A DNA stretch of 64,000 bases. Origin: DATFQI01 sp963816955 (GTDB lineage Bacteria; Actinomycetota; Thermoleophilia; Solirubrobacterales; Solirubrobacteraceae). The notes below the pieces were generated by a model, which saw only the letters and a program-made list of their open reading frames with translations, made no database searches and had not been told where the DNA came from. Shown piece after piece: positions 28,413 through 36,963 of the stretch (its first letter is position 1; the number at the start of each line of letters is the position of its first letter). The translations under genes and the position numbers were made by a program. The stretch is from positions 186,001 to 250,000 of the forward strand of contig CAWFME010000004.1 of NCBI GenBank assembly GCA_963816955.1. Reading direction: 5' to 3'.

Positions 28413-31029
28413 GTGAACGCCGGCGCGCGCACTGGAGCGGATCGTCCGGGCCTCGGCCCGGCGGCCGGCCCGTGTCGTGGCGGCCGTGGCCGCGCTGGCG
28501 GCGGTCTGCGCCGCGCTGGCGCTGACGCTCGATCCCAGCGCGGCGACCGACACGCTGGTCGACCGCTCCAGCGACTCCTACCAGGCGACGGAGCGCTACC
28601 GCGAGCGCTTCGGCGAGCAGTCGGTGATCGTGCTCGTGCGCGGCGACGTCTCCAACCTCGTCCTGACGAAGAACCTCAACACGCTCGTCGGGCTCGAGGG
28701 CTGCCTGTCAGGCAACAAGCCGGCCGACGCGCCCGCGCCGGGCGGCGAGCGCTCGCCGTGCGCGGCGCTGGCCCGGACGAAGCCCGTGAAGGTCGTCTAC
28801 GGCCCGGGCACGTTCGTCAACTCGGCGGTCGGCGAGATCCAGGACCAGCTGCAGGTGCGCTCGCAGCAGACGGCGGCGCAGGCCAAGCGCGCGGGCCGGG
28901 CGGCGCGGAAGGTCGCGCGCGGGCAGGGGCGCTCCCCGGCGGAGCAGGACCGTGCGGCGCAGGCGGCCGAGCAGGTCGTCTACGCCGGGCTGCTCAGGGA
29001 GCTGCTGCAGATCAACCTCAAGTACGGGCTCGGCCTGACCGGGGTGCCGCAGCTCAACGACCCGAACTTCGTCTCCGCGCTCGTCTTCGACCCCAGCCGC
29101 GGCGCGGGCACGCCCAAGGCCCGCTTCGCCTACCTGTTCCCGAACCGCAACGCCTCCGTGATCCAGGTGCGCCTGAAGGAGACGCTCACCGACGCGCAGC
29201 GGCGGGACGCGATCACGAGCATCCGCGCCGCCGTCGCGATGCCCGAGTGGCGGCTCGACAAGGCCTCCTACACGGTCACGGGCGCCCCCGTGGTGCTCGA
29301 GGACCTGGCGGACGCGCTCGCCGGCTCGGTGCTGCGGCTGCTGGTGGTGGCGCTGATCGTGATGGCGATCGTGCTCGCCCTGGTGTTCCGCAGCCGCCTG
29401 CGGGTCGTGCCGCTGCTCGTCGCGCTCGCGGCCGTCGCGGTCACGTTCGGCGCGATGGCGCTGACCGGCGCGGCGCTGACGATGGCCTCGATCGCCGTGC
29501 TGCCGGTGCTGCTCGGGCTCGGGGTGGACTACGCGATCCAGTTCCAGGCGCGGGTGGAGGAGGAGGACGGCGACGCGGAGCAGGCGGTCCGCCTGTCGGG
29601 GCCGACGATCGCGACGGCGGCGCTCGCCACCGCGGTCGGGTTCCTCGTGCTGCAGCTCTCGCCGGTGCCGATGGTGCGCGGGTTCGGCGCGCTGCTCGTG
29701 GTCGGCATCGTGTTCGCGCTGCTGCTCGCCTTCTCGGCCGGGACCGCGGCGCTGGCGCTGTCGGCGCGGCGCCGCCGCGACGGCCTGGTCGCCGGCTCGC
29801 TGCGCGGCGCGGGCGAGCTGGCCGACGCGGCGCGCGACGCGCTGGCGCGCCCGGCGGCGCGGGCCGGGGCCGCGGGCGCGGCGGTGCTGCGCGGGGCGCT
29901 GCGGCGGCCCGGGCGCGTGCTGGCGATCGGGCTGGCGCTCGCGCTGCTCGGCTTGGCGCTGGACTCGCAGACCGAGGTCGTCTCCGACGTCGAGCGGCTG
30001 GTGCCGCAGGACCTCACCGCGGTGCGCGACATCCAGACGCTGCAGCGGACGACCGGGGTGGCGGGCGAGGTCGACGTGATCGTCGAGGGCGCCGACCTGA
30101 CCGACCCGAAGGTCGTCAAGTGGATGCGCGACTACCAGGCCGGGCTGCTGGAGAAGTACGGCTATTCCTCCACCAACGGCTGCGGCAAGGCCGAGCTGTG
30201 CCCGGCGCTGTCGCTGACCGACCTGTTCCGCGACGAGAACGCGGCCGCCACCCGCGAGCAGGTGCGCGGGCTGCTGGACGCCGTGCCGCCGTACTTCTCG
30301 CAGTCGGTGATCACGGCGGACCGCAAGACCGCCAACCTCGCGTTCGGGGTGCGGCTGATGCCGCTCGACCGCCAGCAGGAGATCTTCGAGGACATGCGCG
30401 AGCGGCTGGATCCGCCGGAGGGCGTGACGGCCGAGCTGGGCGGGCTGCCAGTGCTCGTGGCGGGCGCCAACGACACGCTCTCGGACCCGCTGCGGCGGCT
30501 CGGGACGCTGCTGGCCGGGCTGCTGGCCGTGGCGCTCGCGCTGCTCGCCGTCTACCGCCGCTTCGAGCGCGCGCTCGTGCCGCTCGTGCCGATCGCGCTG
30601 GCGGCGGGCTGGTCGGCGCTCGTGCTGTTCGCGATCCGGATCCCGCTCAACCCGATGTCGGCGACGCTGAGCGCGCTCGTGATCGCGATCTCGACCGAGT
30701 TCTCCGTGCTGCTGACCGCCCGCTACCGCGAGGAGCGGGCGGCCGGGCTGGAGCCGCCCGAGGCGCTGCGGGCGACGTACGCGTCGACCGGCGCGGCCGT
30801 GCTCGCGTCGGGCGCGACCGCGATCGCCGGCTTCGCCGTGCTCGCGTTCTCCGACGTGGCGATGCTGCGCGACTTCGGCATCGTGACCGTGGTCGACCTG
30901 ACCGTGTCGCTGCTCGGCGTGCTCGCGGTCCTGCCCGCCGTGCTCGTGCTGGCGGAGCGCCGTGCCGCGCGCCGCGCGCCGGCCGAGCCGGTGGCGCCGG
31001 CGGACGACCCGGCCGCCGTCCCCGCGTGA
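28413..31029 (+). CDS. MmpL/RND-family lipid transporter (frameshift near start)
   Basis: About 870 residues with two MMPL halves, each with a group of membrane helices after a large extracytoplasmic loop: first half VLRLLVVALIVMAIVLALVF and VLPVLLGLGVDYAIQFQARV, second half LIALAAGW-type helices and IAISTEFSVLLTARYREERA. RND proteins use the proton gradient to move lipids or hydrophobic compounds; MmpL partners of Mce systems export or shuttle lipids. GTG at 28413 begins MNAGAR, and skipping one base near 28431 joins it to LERIVRASARRPARVV, a typical family start. A GTG at 28477 would also give a readable protein. The stop overlaps the next start (GTGA). Confidence 0.84.
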
Positions 31030-31736
31030 GCGAGCCCGGTCCCTTCGGCGTCCGCGACCGCGGCGGGGACCCGCCGCCGCGGCCGGGCGGGCGGGGACCC
31101 GATCCTCCTCCGCCCGCGCCGCCGGCGCGGCGCTCGACCGTCACGTGGATCGTCGGCGTCGCGGTGGTGATCGCGATCGGCTACATCACGCTCAACACGA
31201 TCCGCACCGACGCGCCGGGCTCGCGCGGGCTCGACCCCGGGGACCCGCTGCCGCCGTTCGCCGCCCCGCTGGCGCTCTCCTCGCTGGACGGCGACGCCAA
31301 CCTGGCGACCGAGCCGAACCAGGGCGGGCAGGGCGACCGCCCGGCCTGCGAGGTGCGCGGGCCGGACATCCTCAACTCCTGCCAGCTCGCGGAGAAGGGT
31401 CCCGTCGTGGTCGCGTTCGTGGCGGCGCGCTCGGAGCAGTGCGACCGGCAGGTGGACATACTCGAGCGGGTGCGCGCCGACTACCCGGACGTCTCGTTCG
31501 CCGCGGTGGCGATCCGCGGGAACCGCGACGAGCTGCGGCGCACGATCCGGCGGCGCGGCTGGGGGCTGCCGGTCGCGTGGGACCGCGACGGCGGGGTCGC
31601 GAACGCGTACGCGGTGGCGATCTGCCCGACGATCACGTTCGCCTACGAGGGCGGGAAGGTGGAGGGCACGTCGCTGACGCTGATCGAGGGGGTCGCGCTC
31701 CGCTCGCGGCTCGAGAAGCTGCGGAGAAACCAGTGA
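31026..31736 (+). CDS. Membrane-anchored thioredoxin-fold protein
   Basis: A 236-residue protein: a Pro/Arg-rich cytoplasmic start, one membrane helix (VTWIVGVAVVIAIGYITL) and an outward thioredoxin-like domain. At the position of the usual C-x-x-C the sequence reads VAARSEQCDRQVDIL, with only the second cysteine; the cis-proline segment is AICPTITF and carries another cysteine. A further C-x(9)-C pair (ACEVRGPDILNSC) precedes the active-site region. So it is unlikely to be a standard dithiol oxidoreductase and may act like a one-cysteine redoxin or peroxiredoxin-like protein. It overlaps the MmpL stop and the next start. Confidence 0.7.
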   Translation: MSEPGPFGVRDRGGDPPPRPGGRGPDPPPPAPPARRSTVTWIVGVAVVIAIGYITLNTIRTDAPGSRGLDPGDPLPPFAAPLALSSLDGDANLATEPNQGGQGDRPACEVRGPDILNSCQLAEKGPVVVAFVAARSEQCDRQVDILERVRADYPDVSFAAVAIRGNRDELRRTIRRRGWGLPVAWDRDGGVANAYAVAICPTITFAYEGGKVEGTSLTLIEGVALRSRLEKLRRNQ

Positions 31737-32351
31737 GCGAGCCGCCCCTGGTCGAGGGCGAGATCGCGCCCGAGCTCGCCGAGGAATGGCCGGGCCTGCG
31801 GCTGGCCTCGATGACGTTCGGATTCGTGCCGGAGCGGAGCCCGCCCGAGGTGCGCGGGCGGCTGCGGCTGATGTCGGACCGCTTCCGCGGCCCGCAGGCG
31901 ATCGCGCTGCGCAAGCAGCCGATCGCGCAGGCCTACCGGATCTTCTTCCGCCACATCGGGCTGGAGCCCGACGAGCACCGCGTGCCGGTCGAGGCGCTCG
32001 CGCTCGAGCGCATGAAGCACGGCGGCTTCCGCAGCCGCAACCTGCTCGACGACGCGATCACGATCGCGGTGATGGAGACCGGCGTGCCCGTGTGGGCGCT
32101 CGACGCCGCGGCGGTCGAGGGCGACCTGCGGCTGCGCGCCGCCGAGCCGGGGGAGGGGGTGCCGGCGCGCCGGCTCGTCGTGGCCGCCGGCGCGCCCGCT
32201 CGCGGTGCTCTTCTCCCCCGTGCTGCCCGACGCCGGGGTCACGGAGCGCACCCGCGAGATGGTGCTGTTCTCCGTTGCCGTGCCCGGCGTGCCTCCGATA
32301 CACGTCGAGGAGGCGCTCTGGACCGTGTGGGACATCGTCGGTTCCGAATAG
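31733..32351 (+). CDS. B3/B4 domain protein, possible tRNA-editing factor (frameshifted)
   Basis: About 205 residues. The core, AQAYRIFFRHIGLEPDEHRV, VEALALERM, RNLLDDAITIAVMETGVPV and ALDAAAVEGDLRLRAA, matches the B3/B4 domain of the phenylalanyl-tRNA synthetase beta chain, which hydrolyses mischarged Tyr-tRNA(Phe). Free-standing B3/B4 proteins are thought to edit in trans, but few have been tested. One extra base near 32199 breaks the frame; skipping it gives LAVLFSPVLPDAGVTERT and an end at TAG 32349-32351. That TAG is also the start of the next gene's TAGAGT promoter element. Its place at the end of a lipid operon looks incidental. Confidence 0.68.
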
Positions 32352-32354
32352 AGT
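32349..32354 (+). promoter_or_regulatory. -10 element formed by a stop codon (TAGAGT)
   Basis: The first three bases are the stop codon of the B3/B4 gene. The hexamer ends 7 bases before the GTG at 32362. Confidence 0.5.
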
Positions 32355-32361
32355 GGAGCGC

Positions 32362-33841
32362 GTGCCCCGTCTGATCGTGCCCCTGCTCTCGCTAGCGGCA
32401 GGACTGCTCTTCCTCGCCGTGCCGGCGCGCGTCCGCGTCGACGTTCGGCGCGACCGCGCAGACGACGGTCCAGGCTGGGCCGAAGCCCGGCGTGAAGCGC
32501 ATCCTCTACAAGTTCGGGCCGGTCGCGATCGCGCCGGGCCAGAACACGATCGAGTTCCAGGGCAACGAGCTCAAGCCGGACGAGCCCGGCCACATCGTCC
32601 GCTTCAAGCCCGACCTCACGTACGCCGACGGGACCGTCCCGCGCGTGGACGTCATCCACCTCCACCACGCCGTCTGGCTCGCGAACGGCCGGCAGCTGTT
32701 CGCCGCCGGCGAGGAGAAGACGATCTTCAACGCGCCCGACGGCTACGGCTGGAGCTACAAGCCGCAGGACAGCTGGCTCATGAACCACATGATCCACAAC
32801 CTGACGCCGAAGGCGACCCAGGTGTACATCACCTACGAGCTGGACTTCATCCCGGCCGGCACGCCGGCCGGCGCGGGCGTCCGCGATCTCCGCACCCTCT
32901 GGAGTGACGTGGAGAGCGGGAAGATCTACCCCGTCTTCGACGTCCACAAGGGCGCGGGGGGCCGCGACCGCCGGTTCACGTATCCGCAGGAGTCCCCTGG
33001 AGCTTCGAGCTCTCGCCAGCACGAGCTGACCGTCGAGGAGGACGGCGTGCTCGTCGGCACTTCGGGCCACCTGCACCCGGGCGGGCTGTGGACCGACCTC
33101 TCGCTCACGCGCGACGGGAAGACGGTACGGCTGTTCCGCTCGAAGGCGGAGTACTTCGAGCCCGCCGGCGCGGTGTCGTGGGACGTGGCGATGACCGCGA
33201 CGCCCGCCGACTGGCGCGTCGGCGTCAGGCGCGGGGACGTGCTCTCGGTCTCGGCGACCTACGACACGAAGCGCTCGTCGTGGTACGAGTCGATGGGGAT
33301 CATGATCACCGCCTTCAGCCCCGGCGGGACCGGCCCCGACCCGTTCGCCACGAACGTGGACGTGCCCGGCAAGGTCACCCACGGGCACCTGGCCGAGAAC
33401 CGCAACCACGGCGGCGCCTTCGGAGGCCTGCCCGACGCGCGGCGGCTGCTGTCGGCCCCGCCGCCGCCCAAGCGCACCGTCCCGATCACGGGCTTCGTCT
33501 ACGGCCGCGGCGACCTCGGCATGACCGGCCGCAAGGGCCGCCCGCCGACGATCCGGCCCGGCCAGACGCTGCGCTTCCTCAACCGCGACGCCAAGCGGAA
33601 CATCTTCCACACCATCACGAGCTGCAAGGCCCCCTGCAACGGAGCGACGGGGATCGCCTACCCGCTCGCCAACGGCCCGGTGCGGTTCGACTCCGGGAAC
33701 CTCGGCTTCGGCCCCGAGGGCAGCACCCCGGCGGCCCAGCGGATCACCTGGCGCACCCCCAAGTCGATCCGCCCGGGCACCTACACGTACTTCTGCCGCG
33801 TGCACCCGTTCATGCGGGGCGCGTTCCGCGTGCGCCGCTAG
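32362..33841 (+). CDS. Secreted PHM-like copper protein with C-terminal cupredoxin (frameshift in signal peptide)
   Basis: About 492 residues. The signal peptide LIVPLLSLAAGLLFLAVPA leads, after one extra base near 32430, into ASASTFGATAQTTVQAGP and the mature protein. The N-terminal two thirds resemble copper type II monooxygenase (PHM) or SURNod19 proteins: DVIHLHHAVWL with paired histidines, LMNHMIHNL and TSGHLHPGGLWTDLSL with an H-x-H site. The last 110 residues form a cupredoxin with NIFHTITS and YTYFCRVHPFMRG, giving His, Cys, His and Met ligands of a type 1 copper site. A secreted protein with possible mono- and type 1 copper centres could pass electrons internally. It has its own leaderless promoter. 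Its stop shares CTAG with the convergent aminotransferase stop. Confidence 0.72.
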
Positions 33842-34953
33842 CCCAGGTCCTTCAGGGCGACGGCGAGGCGGTCGGTCGCTCCCGGGCCGCGCAGGGCGAC
33901 CCGGACGTGGCGGTCGTCGCCCCAGGCGCTGCCCGGCGTGACGAAGATGCGGCTCGCGGCGAGTCCGGCCGCGAGCTCCTTGCCCGAGAGCGAGGCTGAG
34001 GAGAGCCACAGCAGCGGGCCCGTTCCCGGCGGGAAGGCGAGGTCCGTCCCGGCGAGCACCGCCGCGAGGTGCTCGCGCTCGGCCGCGGCCATCTCGCGGC
34101 GCCGCGGCAGGTAGCGCTCGCCGTGGGCCGCCGCCCATGTCATGCCGGCCTGCGCGGGGGCGGAGACCCCGAGCGCCGGGCCCAGGCGGCCGAGCAGCTC
34201 GCCGGCGCCGTCGGGCCCGACGGCATAGCCGGCGCGGAAGCCGGCCATCGCGTGCGCCTTCGAGAAGGAGCGGAACACGAGCAGGCGCTCGAGCTCGCCG
34301 GTGAGGGCGGCGAGGTCGGCGTCCGGTGGCTCGAAGTCGGCCAGCGCGGCGTCGAGCAGGATCCACGTGCCGGAGGGCAGCGCGCCCGCGAGCCGGCGCA
34401 GGGCGTCGCCGTCGATCACGCCGCCCGTCGGGTCGTTGGGGGAGCACAGCGCGACGGCTCGCGTCGCCGGCCCGGCCGCCGCGGAGAGCGCGTCGACGTC
34501 GGCCGCGCCGTCGCGGCCGAGCGGCACCGGCACCGGGCGGCCGCCCGCCTCGTGCACCAGCCGCGGCAGCGGGCCCCAGCCGGGCCAGGCCACGGCCACC
34601 TCCCCGCCGGAGCCGGCGCCCGCGAGGACGGCCTGCAACGCGGCGCGCAGCAGCTCGCCCGCCCCGTGACCGGCGACGACGCGCGCCGGCTCGACCCCGT
34701 GGCGCGCGGCCAGCGCCTCGCCGAGCGCGCCTGCATCCGGATAGGCGTTGACGGCCCGCCGCAGCGCGAAGGTGGCGGCGTTGACGATCTCGGCGTGCGG
34801 CGGCTCGTGCCAGGCCGGGGAGCGCAGGTCGAGCGCCGGGGTCTCGGTCAGCGCCTGGGCCTTCTCCTCGTCGCGGCGCTGCTTGAGCTCGCGCGAGACC
34901 TCCTCCGGCGAGAGCTCCTCGAACTGACGGTAGTAGCCCAGGAAGCGCTTCAC
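33838..34953 (-). CDS. PLP-dependent aminotransferase, HisC-like (class I/II)
   Basis: A 371-residue fold type I enzyme. Landmarks: PDAGALGEALAARHGVEP, ALCSPNDPTGGVI with the conserved Asn-Asp-Pro-Thr-Gly, ILLDAALADFEP with the PLP-ring aspartate, and FRSFSKAHAMAGFRAGYAVG with the catalytic lysine. The C-terminal arginine lies in RHVRVALRGPGATDRL. This is closest to histidinol-phosphate or threonine-phosphate aminotransferases. The N-terminal 45 residues (MKRFLGYYRQFEELSPEEVS) are a helical extension not in HisC, so the substrate may differ. The GTG at 34953 lies one base after the stop of the upstream membrane gene. Confidence 0.8.
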   Translation of the reverse strand: MKRFLGYYRQFEELSPEEVSRELKQRRDEEKAQALTETPALDLRSPAWHEPPHAEIVNAATFALRRAVNAYPDAGALGEALAARHGVEPARVVAGHGAGELLRAALQAVLAGAGSGGEVAVAWPGWGPLPRLVHEAGGRPVPVPLGRDGAADVDALSAAAGPATRAVALCSPNDPTGGVIDGDALRRLAGALPSGTWILLDAALADFEPPDADLAALTGELERLLVFRSFSKAHAMAGFRAGYAVGPDGAGELLGRLGPALGVSAPAQAGMTWAAAHGERYLPRRREMAAAEREHLAAVLAGTDLAFPPGTGPLLWLSSASLSGKELAAGLAASRIFVTPGSAWGDDRHVRVALRGPGATDRLAVALKDLG

Positions 34954-34954
34954 A

Positions 34955-35428
34955 TCAGCGCGGGGCCAGCATCGGCGCCGGGCCCTCGATGATCAAGAAC
35001 CAGAGCGAGAACAGCACCAGCGCCACGATCGCCGTCACGGCGAAGATGCGCGGGAGGATGCCCTCCTGCTGCTCGTGGCCCGCGGCGCGCCGCAGGATGC
35101 GCCAGACGCGGTCCAGGCGCGTCGCGATCGCGAGCGTCACCATCAGCGTGGCGATCATCCCCAGGAACGTCACCAGCAGGGCGAGCGTGATCGACTCCGC
35201 GTGGTAGTCGACCTGGGAGCCCACCCACAGCCACGCGACGGGCTGCGGGCCCCACAGCGTGAGGCAGACGAGCGACTCCAGCACCAGCACCGCGGCGGCG
35301 AGCATGGCGTCGGTGCGGCGGCGGCGCTCCCCGGCGCGCTCGGGGTCCACCTTGTAGCGGAGCGGGGCGGTGCCGGGGCGGCGGCCGATGAACAGGCCGC
35401 CCGTATCGGTGGGGTCGTTTCGGGGCAT
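34955..35428 (-). CDS. Four-helix membrane protein of unknown function
   Basis: A 157-residue protein with hydrophobic segments AMLAAAVLVLESLVCLTLW, SITLALLVTFLGMIATLMV, TLAIATRLDRVWRIL (partly) and IFAVTAIVALVLFSLWFLI. The first 40 residues are polar and basic. I do not recognise the family. It is immediately upstream of the aminotransferase (one base apart) and divergent from the gene at 35489. TATCCT lies on the minus strand 12 bases before the ATG. Confidence 0.6.
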   Translation of the reverse strand: MPRNDPTDTGGLFIGRRPGTAPLRYKVDPERAGERRRRTDAMLAAAVLVLESLVCLTLWGPQPVAWLWVGSQVDYHAESITLALLVTFLGMIATLMVTLAIATRLDRVWRILRRAAGHEQQEGILPRIFAVTAIVALVLFSLWFLIIEGPAPMLAPR

Positions 35429-35488
35429 GGGCGGAGAGGGAGGATAGGTGTACCCTCATATGCGGTCCATCGGAGGGGGTCCTCAGCA

Positions 35489-35971
35489 ATGGCACTGATC
35501 GAGCAGCTCAACCCCGGCCCCGCACGGGTCGTCGTCCCCGACGTCGACGAGCGCGCCGCGCGCCGCTCGCTGCGGGAGCAGATCGGCCGGCTCGAGCGCG
35601 AGCTCACGAGCACCTGCCTCGACGCCTGCCCGCGCCTGGACCCCGGACCTCCGCTGCCGTCGCTGGCCGGGCCGCGGATGCTCTCGCTCGGCGAGCTCGA
35701 GCGGGTGCGCGACGCCCTGGCCGACCGGATCGCGCGCGTGCACGGCGACCTCGACGCGCAGCTCCTGCGCCAGGCGGAGTCCCGCACGCTGCTCGAGCGG
35801 ATGTTCGCCGACCCGCCCGCCTACAAGTGGATGCGCGTCTCCAACGCGCAGCTCGGCGAGCCCGGTTGCAAGCACTTCCACGTCCGCCCGCGGCTGGGCC
35901 CGGTCGGCCTGCTGGCCGGCTGGTGGCACGTGAAGGTCTCCTCCGGTTGCCCGTTAGCCTCCGCCCCGTGA
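35489..35971 (+). CDS. Conserved-looking soluble protein, unknown function
   Basis: A 160-residue protein: a helical coiled-coil-like start (ARRSLREQIGRLERELTST), a central helix pair (GELERVRDALADRIARVHG) and a compact C-terminus with PPAYKWMRVSNAQLGEPGC and FHVRPRLGPVGLLAGWWHVK, rich in Trp, His and Cys. No family recognised. The ATG at 35489 has GGAGGGGG 9 bases upstream. TACCCT at 35451-35456 is a plausible -10 element, overlapping the promoter region of the divergent membrane gene. Confidence 0.6.
   Translation: MALIEQLNPGPARVVVPDVDERAARRSLREQIGRLERELTSTCLDACPRLDPGPPLPSLAGPRMLSLGELERVRDALADRIARVHGDLDAQLLRQAESRTLLERMFADPPAYKWMRVSNAQLGEPGCKHFHVRPRLGPVGLLAGWWHVKVSSGCPLASAP
35955..35960 (+). 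promoter_or_regulatory. -10 element inside the end of the gene at 35489
   Basis: TAGCCT ends 7 bases before a GTG at 35968 and 32 bases before the ATG at 35993. It probably drives the downstream membrane protein. Confidence 0.45.
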
Positions 35972-35983
35972 CCGCTGTCACGG
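35966..35983 (+). promoter_or_regulatory. Hairpin between the genes at 35489 and 35993
   Basis: CCGTGAC and GTCACGG form a perfect 7-bp stem with loop CGCT. It covers the stop codon of the upstream gene (35969-35971) and lies 9 bases before the next ATG. It could terminate, attenuate or shield. Confidence 0.45.
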
Positions 35984-35991
35984 GGCACTGA
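35968..35991 (+). CDS. Possible leaderless 7-residue leader peptide
   Basis: GTG ACC GCT GTC ACG GGG CAC TGA would encode MTAVTGH. It starts 7 bases after TAGCCT and stops one base before the ATG at 35993, so translation could be coupled. The same bases form a hairpin. This is a weak call that could be chance. Confidence 0.2.
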   Translation: MTAVTGH

Positions 35992-35992
35992 G

Positions 35993-36463
35993 ATGGGCAA
36001 GCGCAGCCGCAAGCGCGGGGACGCCGTCCCCGCGGGCGCCCCTGCGCCGGCACCGGCGCTGCGCAGGCGAACCGGTCGCCCCTCGCTCGAGGAGCGCCCG
36101 AAGCCGCCGTGGCACCCCGTGCCGCTCGTGGAGCTGTGCGTGCTCGTCGGCATCGTGCTGCTCGTGCTCGGCGCGCTCGACCTGCGCTCGGACCGCGGCA
36201 AGCTGATGCTGGTGATGGGAATGGCGCTCGGGTCGCTCGGCGGCCTGGACACCGCCCTGCGCGAGCACCTGGCCGGCTACCGCTCCCATACGACCGTGAT
36301 CGCGTCCCTGCCGGCCGTCACGACCGCCGCCCTCCTCTACTTCGCCCGCGCGCCGTGGCCGGTGCTGATCGCGGGCGCCGTCGCGGTGTTCGCGGGCGTG
36401 TTCTGGCTGATGCGGCGCGTGTTCATGCGCCGGGCGAGCCGCGCGCGCCGGGGGCGCGGATAG
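35993..36463 (+). CDS. Small membrane protein, unknown function
   Basis: A 156-residue protein with a basic proline-rich start (GKRSRKRGDAVPAGAPAP), then hydrophobic segments LVELCVLVGIVLLVLGALDL, KLMLVMGMALGSLGGLD, SLPAVTTAALLYFARAPW and VLIAGAVAVFAGVFWLMRR, and a basic tail. No family recognised. Its stop TAG (36461-36463) is also the start of the promoter element for the next gene. Confidence 0.6.
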   Translation: MGKRSRKRGDAVPAGAPAPAPALRRRTGRPSLEERPKPPWHPVPLVELCVLVGIVLLVLGALDLRSDRGKLMLVMGMALGSLGGLDTALREHLAGYRSHTTVIASLPAVTTAALLYFARAPWPVLIAGAVAVFAGVFWLMRRVFMRRASRARRGRG

Positions 36464-36466
36464 CCT
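36461..36466 (+). promoter_or_regulatory. -10 element formed by a stop codon (TAGCCT)
   Basis: The TAG is the stop of the membrane protein; the hexamer ends 7 bases before the GTG at 36474. Confidence 0.5.
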
Positions 36467-36473
36467 CTACGCC

Positions 36474-36917
36474 GTGTCGGACGAGAAGCGCATGCAGCTG
36501 CGTGGCCTCCACCACGTCACGGCGATCTGCCGCGACGCGGACGCGACGATCGCGTTCTACCGCGACCTGCTCGGCCTGGCGGTCGTCCACGACGGCCCGT
36601 CGGACGACGACCCGGAGTCCCGCCACGTGTGGTTCGGGGCGCTCGACGGCGCGCCCGGCCGGCTCGTGAGCTTCATGCAGTACCCCGAGCTGCCCACCGG
36701 CGTGGTCGGCGTCGGCTCCACCCACCACTTCGCGCTGCTCGTGGAGACGGCCGAGGAGCAGGAGGCCTGGCGCGACTACCTGCGCGGCCGCGGCGTCGAG
36801 TGCTCCGACGTCTTCGAGCGCGGCGCCAGCCGCTCGATCTACCTGCGCGATCCCGACGGGCACATGGTCGAGATCGCCACCCGCGGGCCCGGCTTCAACG
36901 CCGGCGCCCCGGTCTGA
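36474..36917 (+). CDS. Glyoxalase/dioxygenase (VOC) family protein
   Basis: A 147-residue protein with the two beta-alpha-beta-beta-beta halves of the vicinal oxygen chelate fold. Metal-site positions: LRGLHHVTAICRDADAT (first His), STHHFALLVET (second His) and SIYLRDPDGHMVEIATRGPG (Glu in the last strand). These resemble the ring-cleaving dioxygenase subgroup more than glyoxalase I. The substrate is unknown. The GTG start is supported by a 7-base gap from TAGCCT and by the normal family start. It is convergent with mIHF. Confidence 0.78.
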   Translation: MSDEKRMQLRGLHHVTAICRDADATIAFYRDLLGLAVVHDGPSDDDPESRHVWFGALDGAPGRLVSFMQYPELPTGVVGVGSTHHFALLVETAEEQEAWRDYLRGRGVECSDVFERGASRSIYLRDPDGHMVEIATRGPGFNAGAPV

Positions 36918-36935
36918 GTGGATTCCACCCACCCG

Positions 36936-36949
36936 GCCGGCGCGCCGGC
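36936..36949. terminator. Perfect 14-bp GC palindrome between convergent genes
   Basis: GCCGGCGCGCCGGC lies between the stops of the VOC gene (36917) and mIHF (36964). A two-way terminator is likely, though there is no T-run. Confidence 0.4.
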
Positions 36950-36963
36950 GTGAGGGTCTCCGG

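Noticed and set aside
18650..28440. Programmed +1 frameshifting, because each break can be written as one skipped base at a codon boundary
   Set aside because: Any +1 insertion can be written that way, so it is not evidence. There is no common slippery motif, and some breaks are -1 or include a stop.
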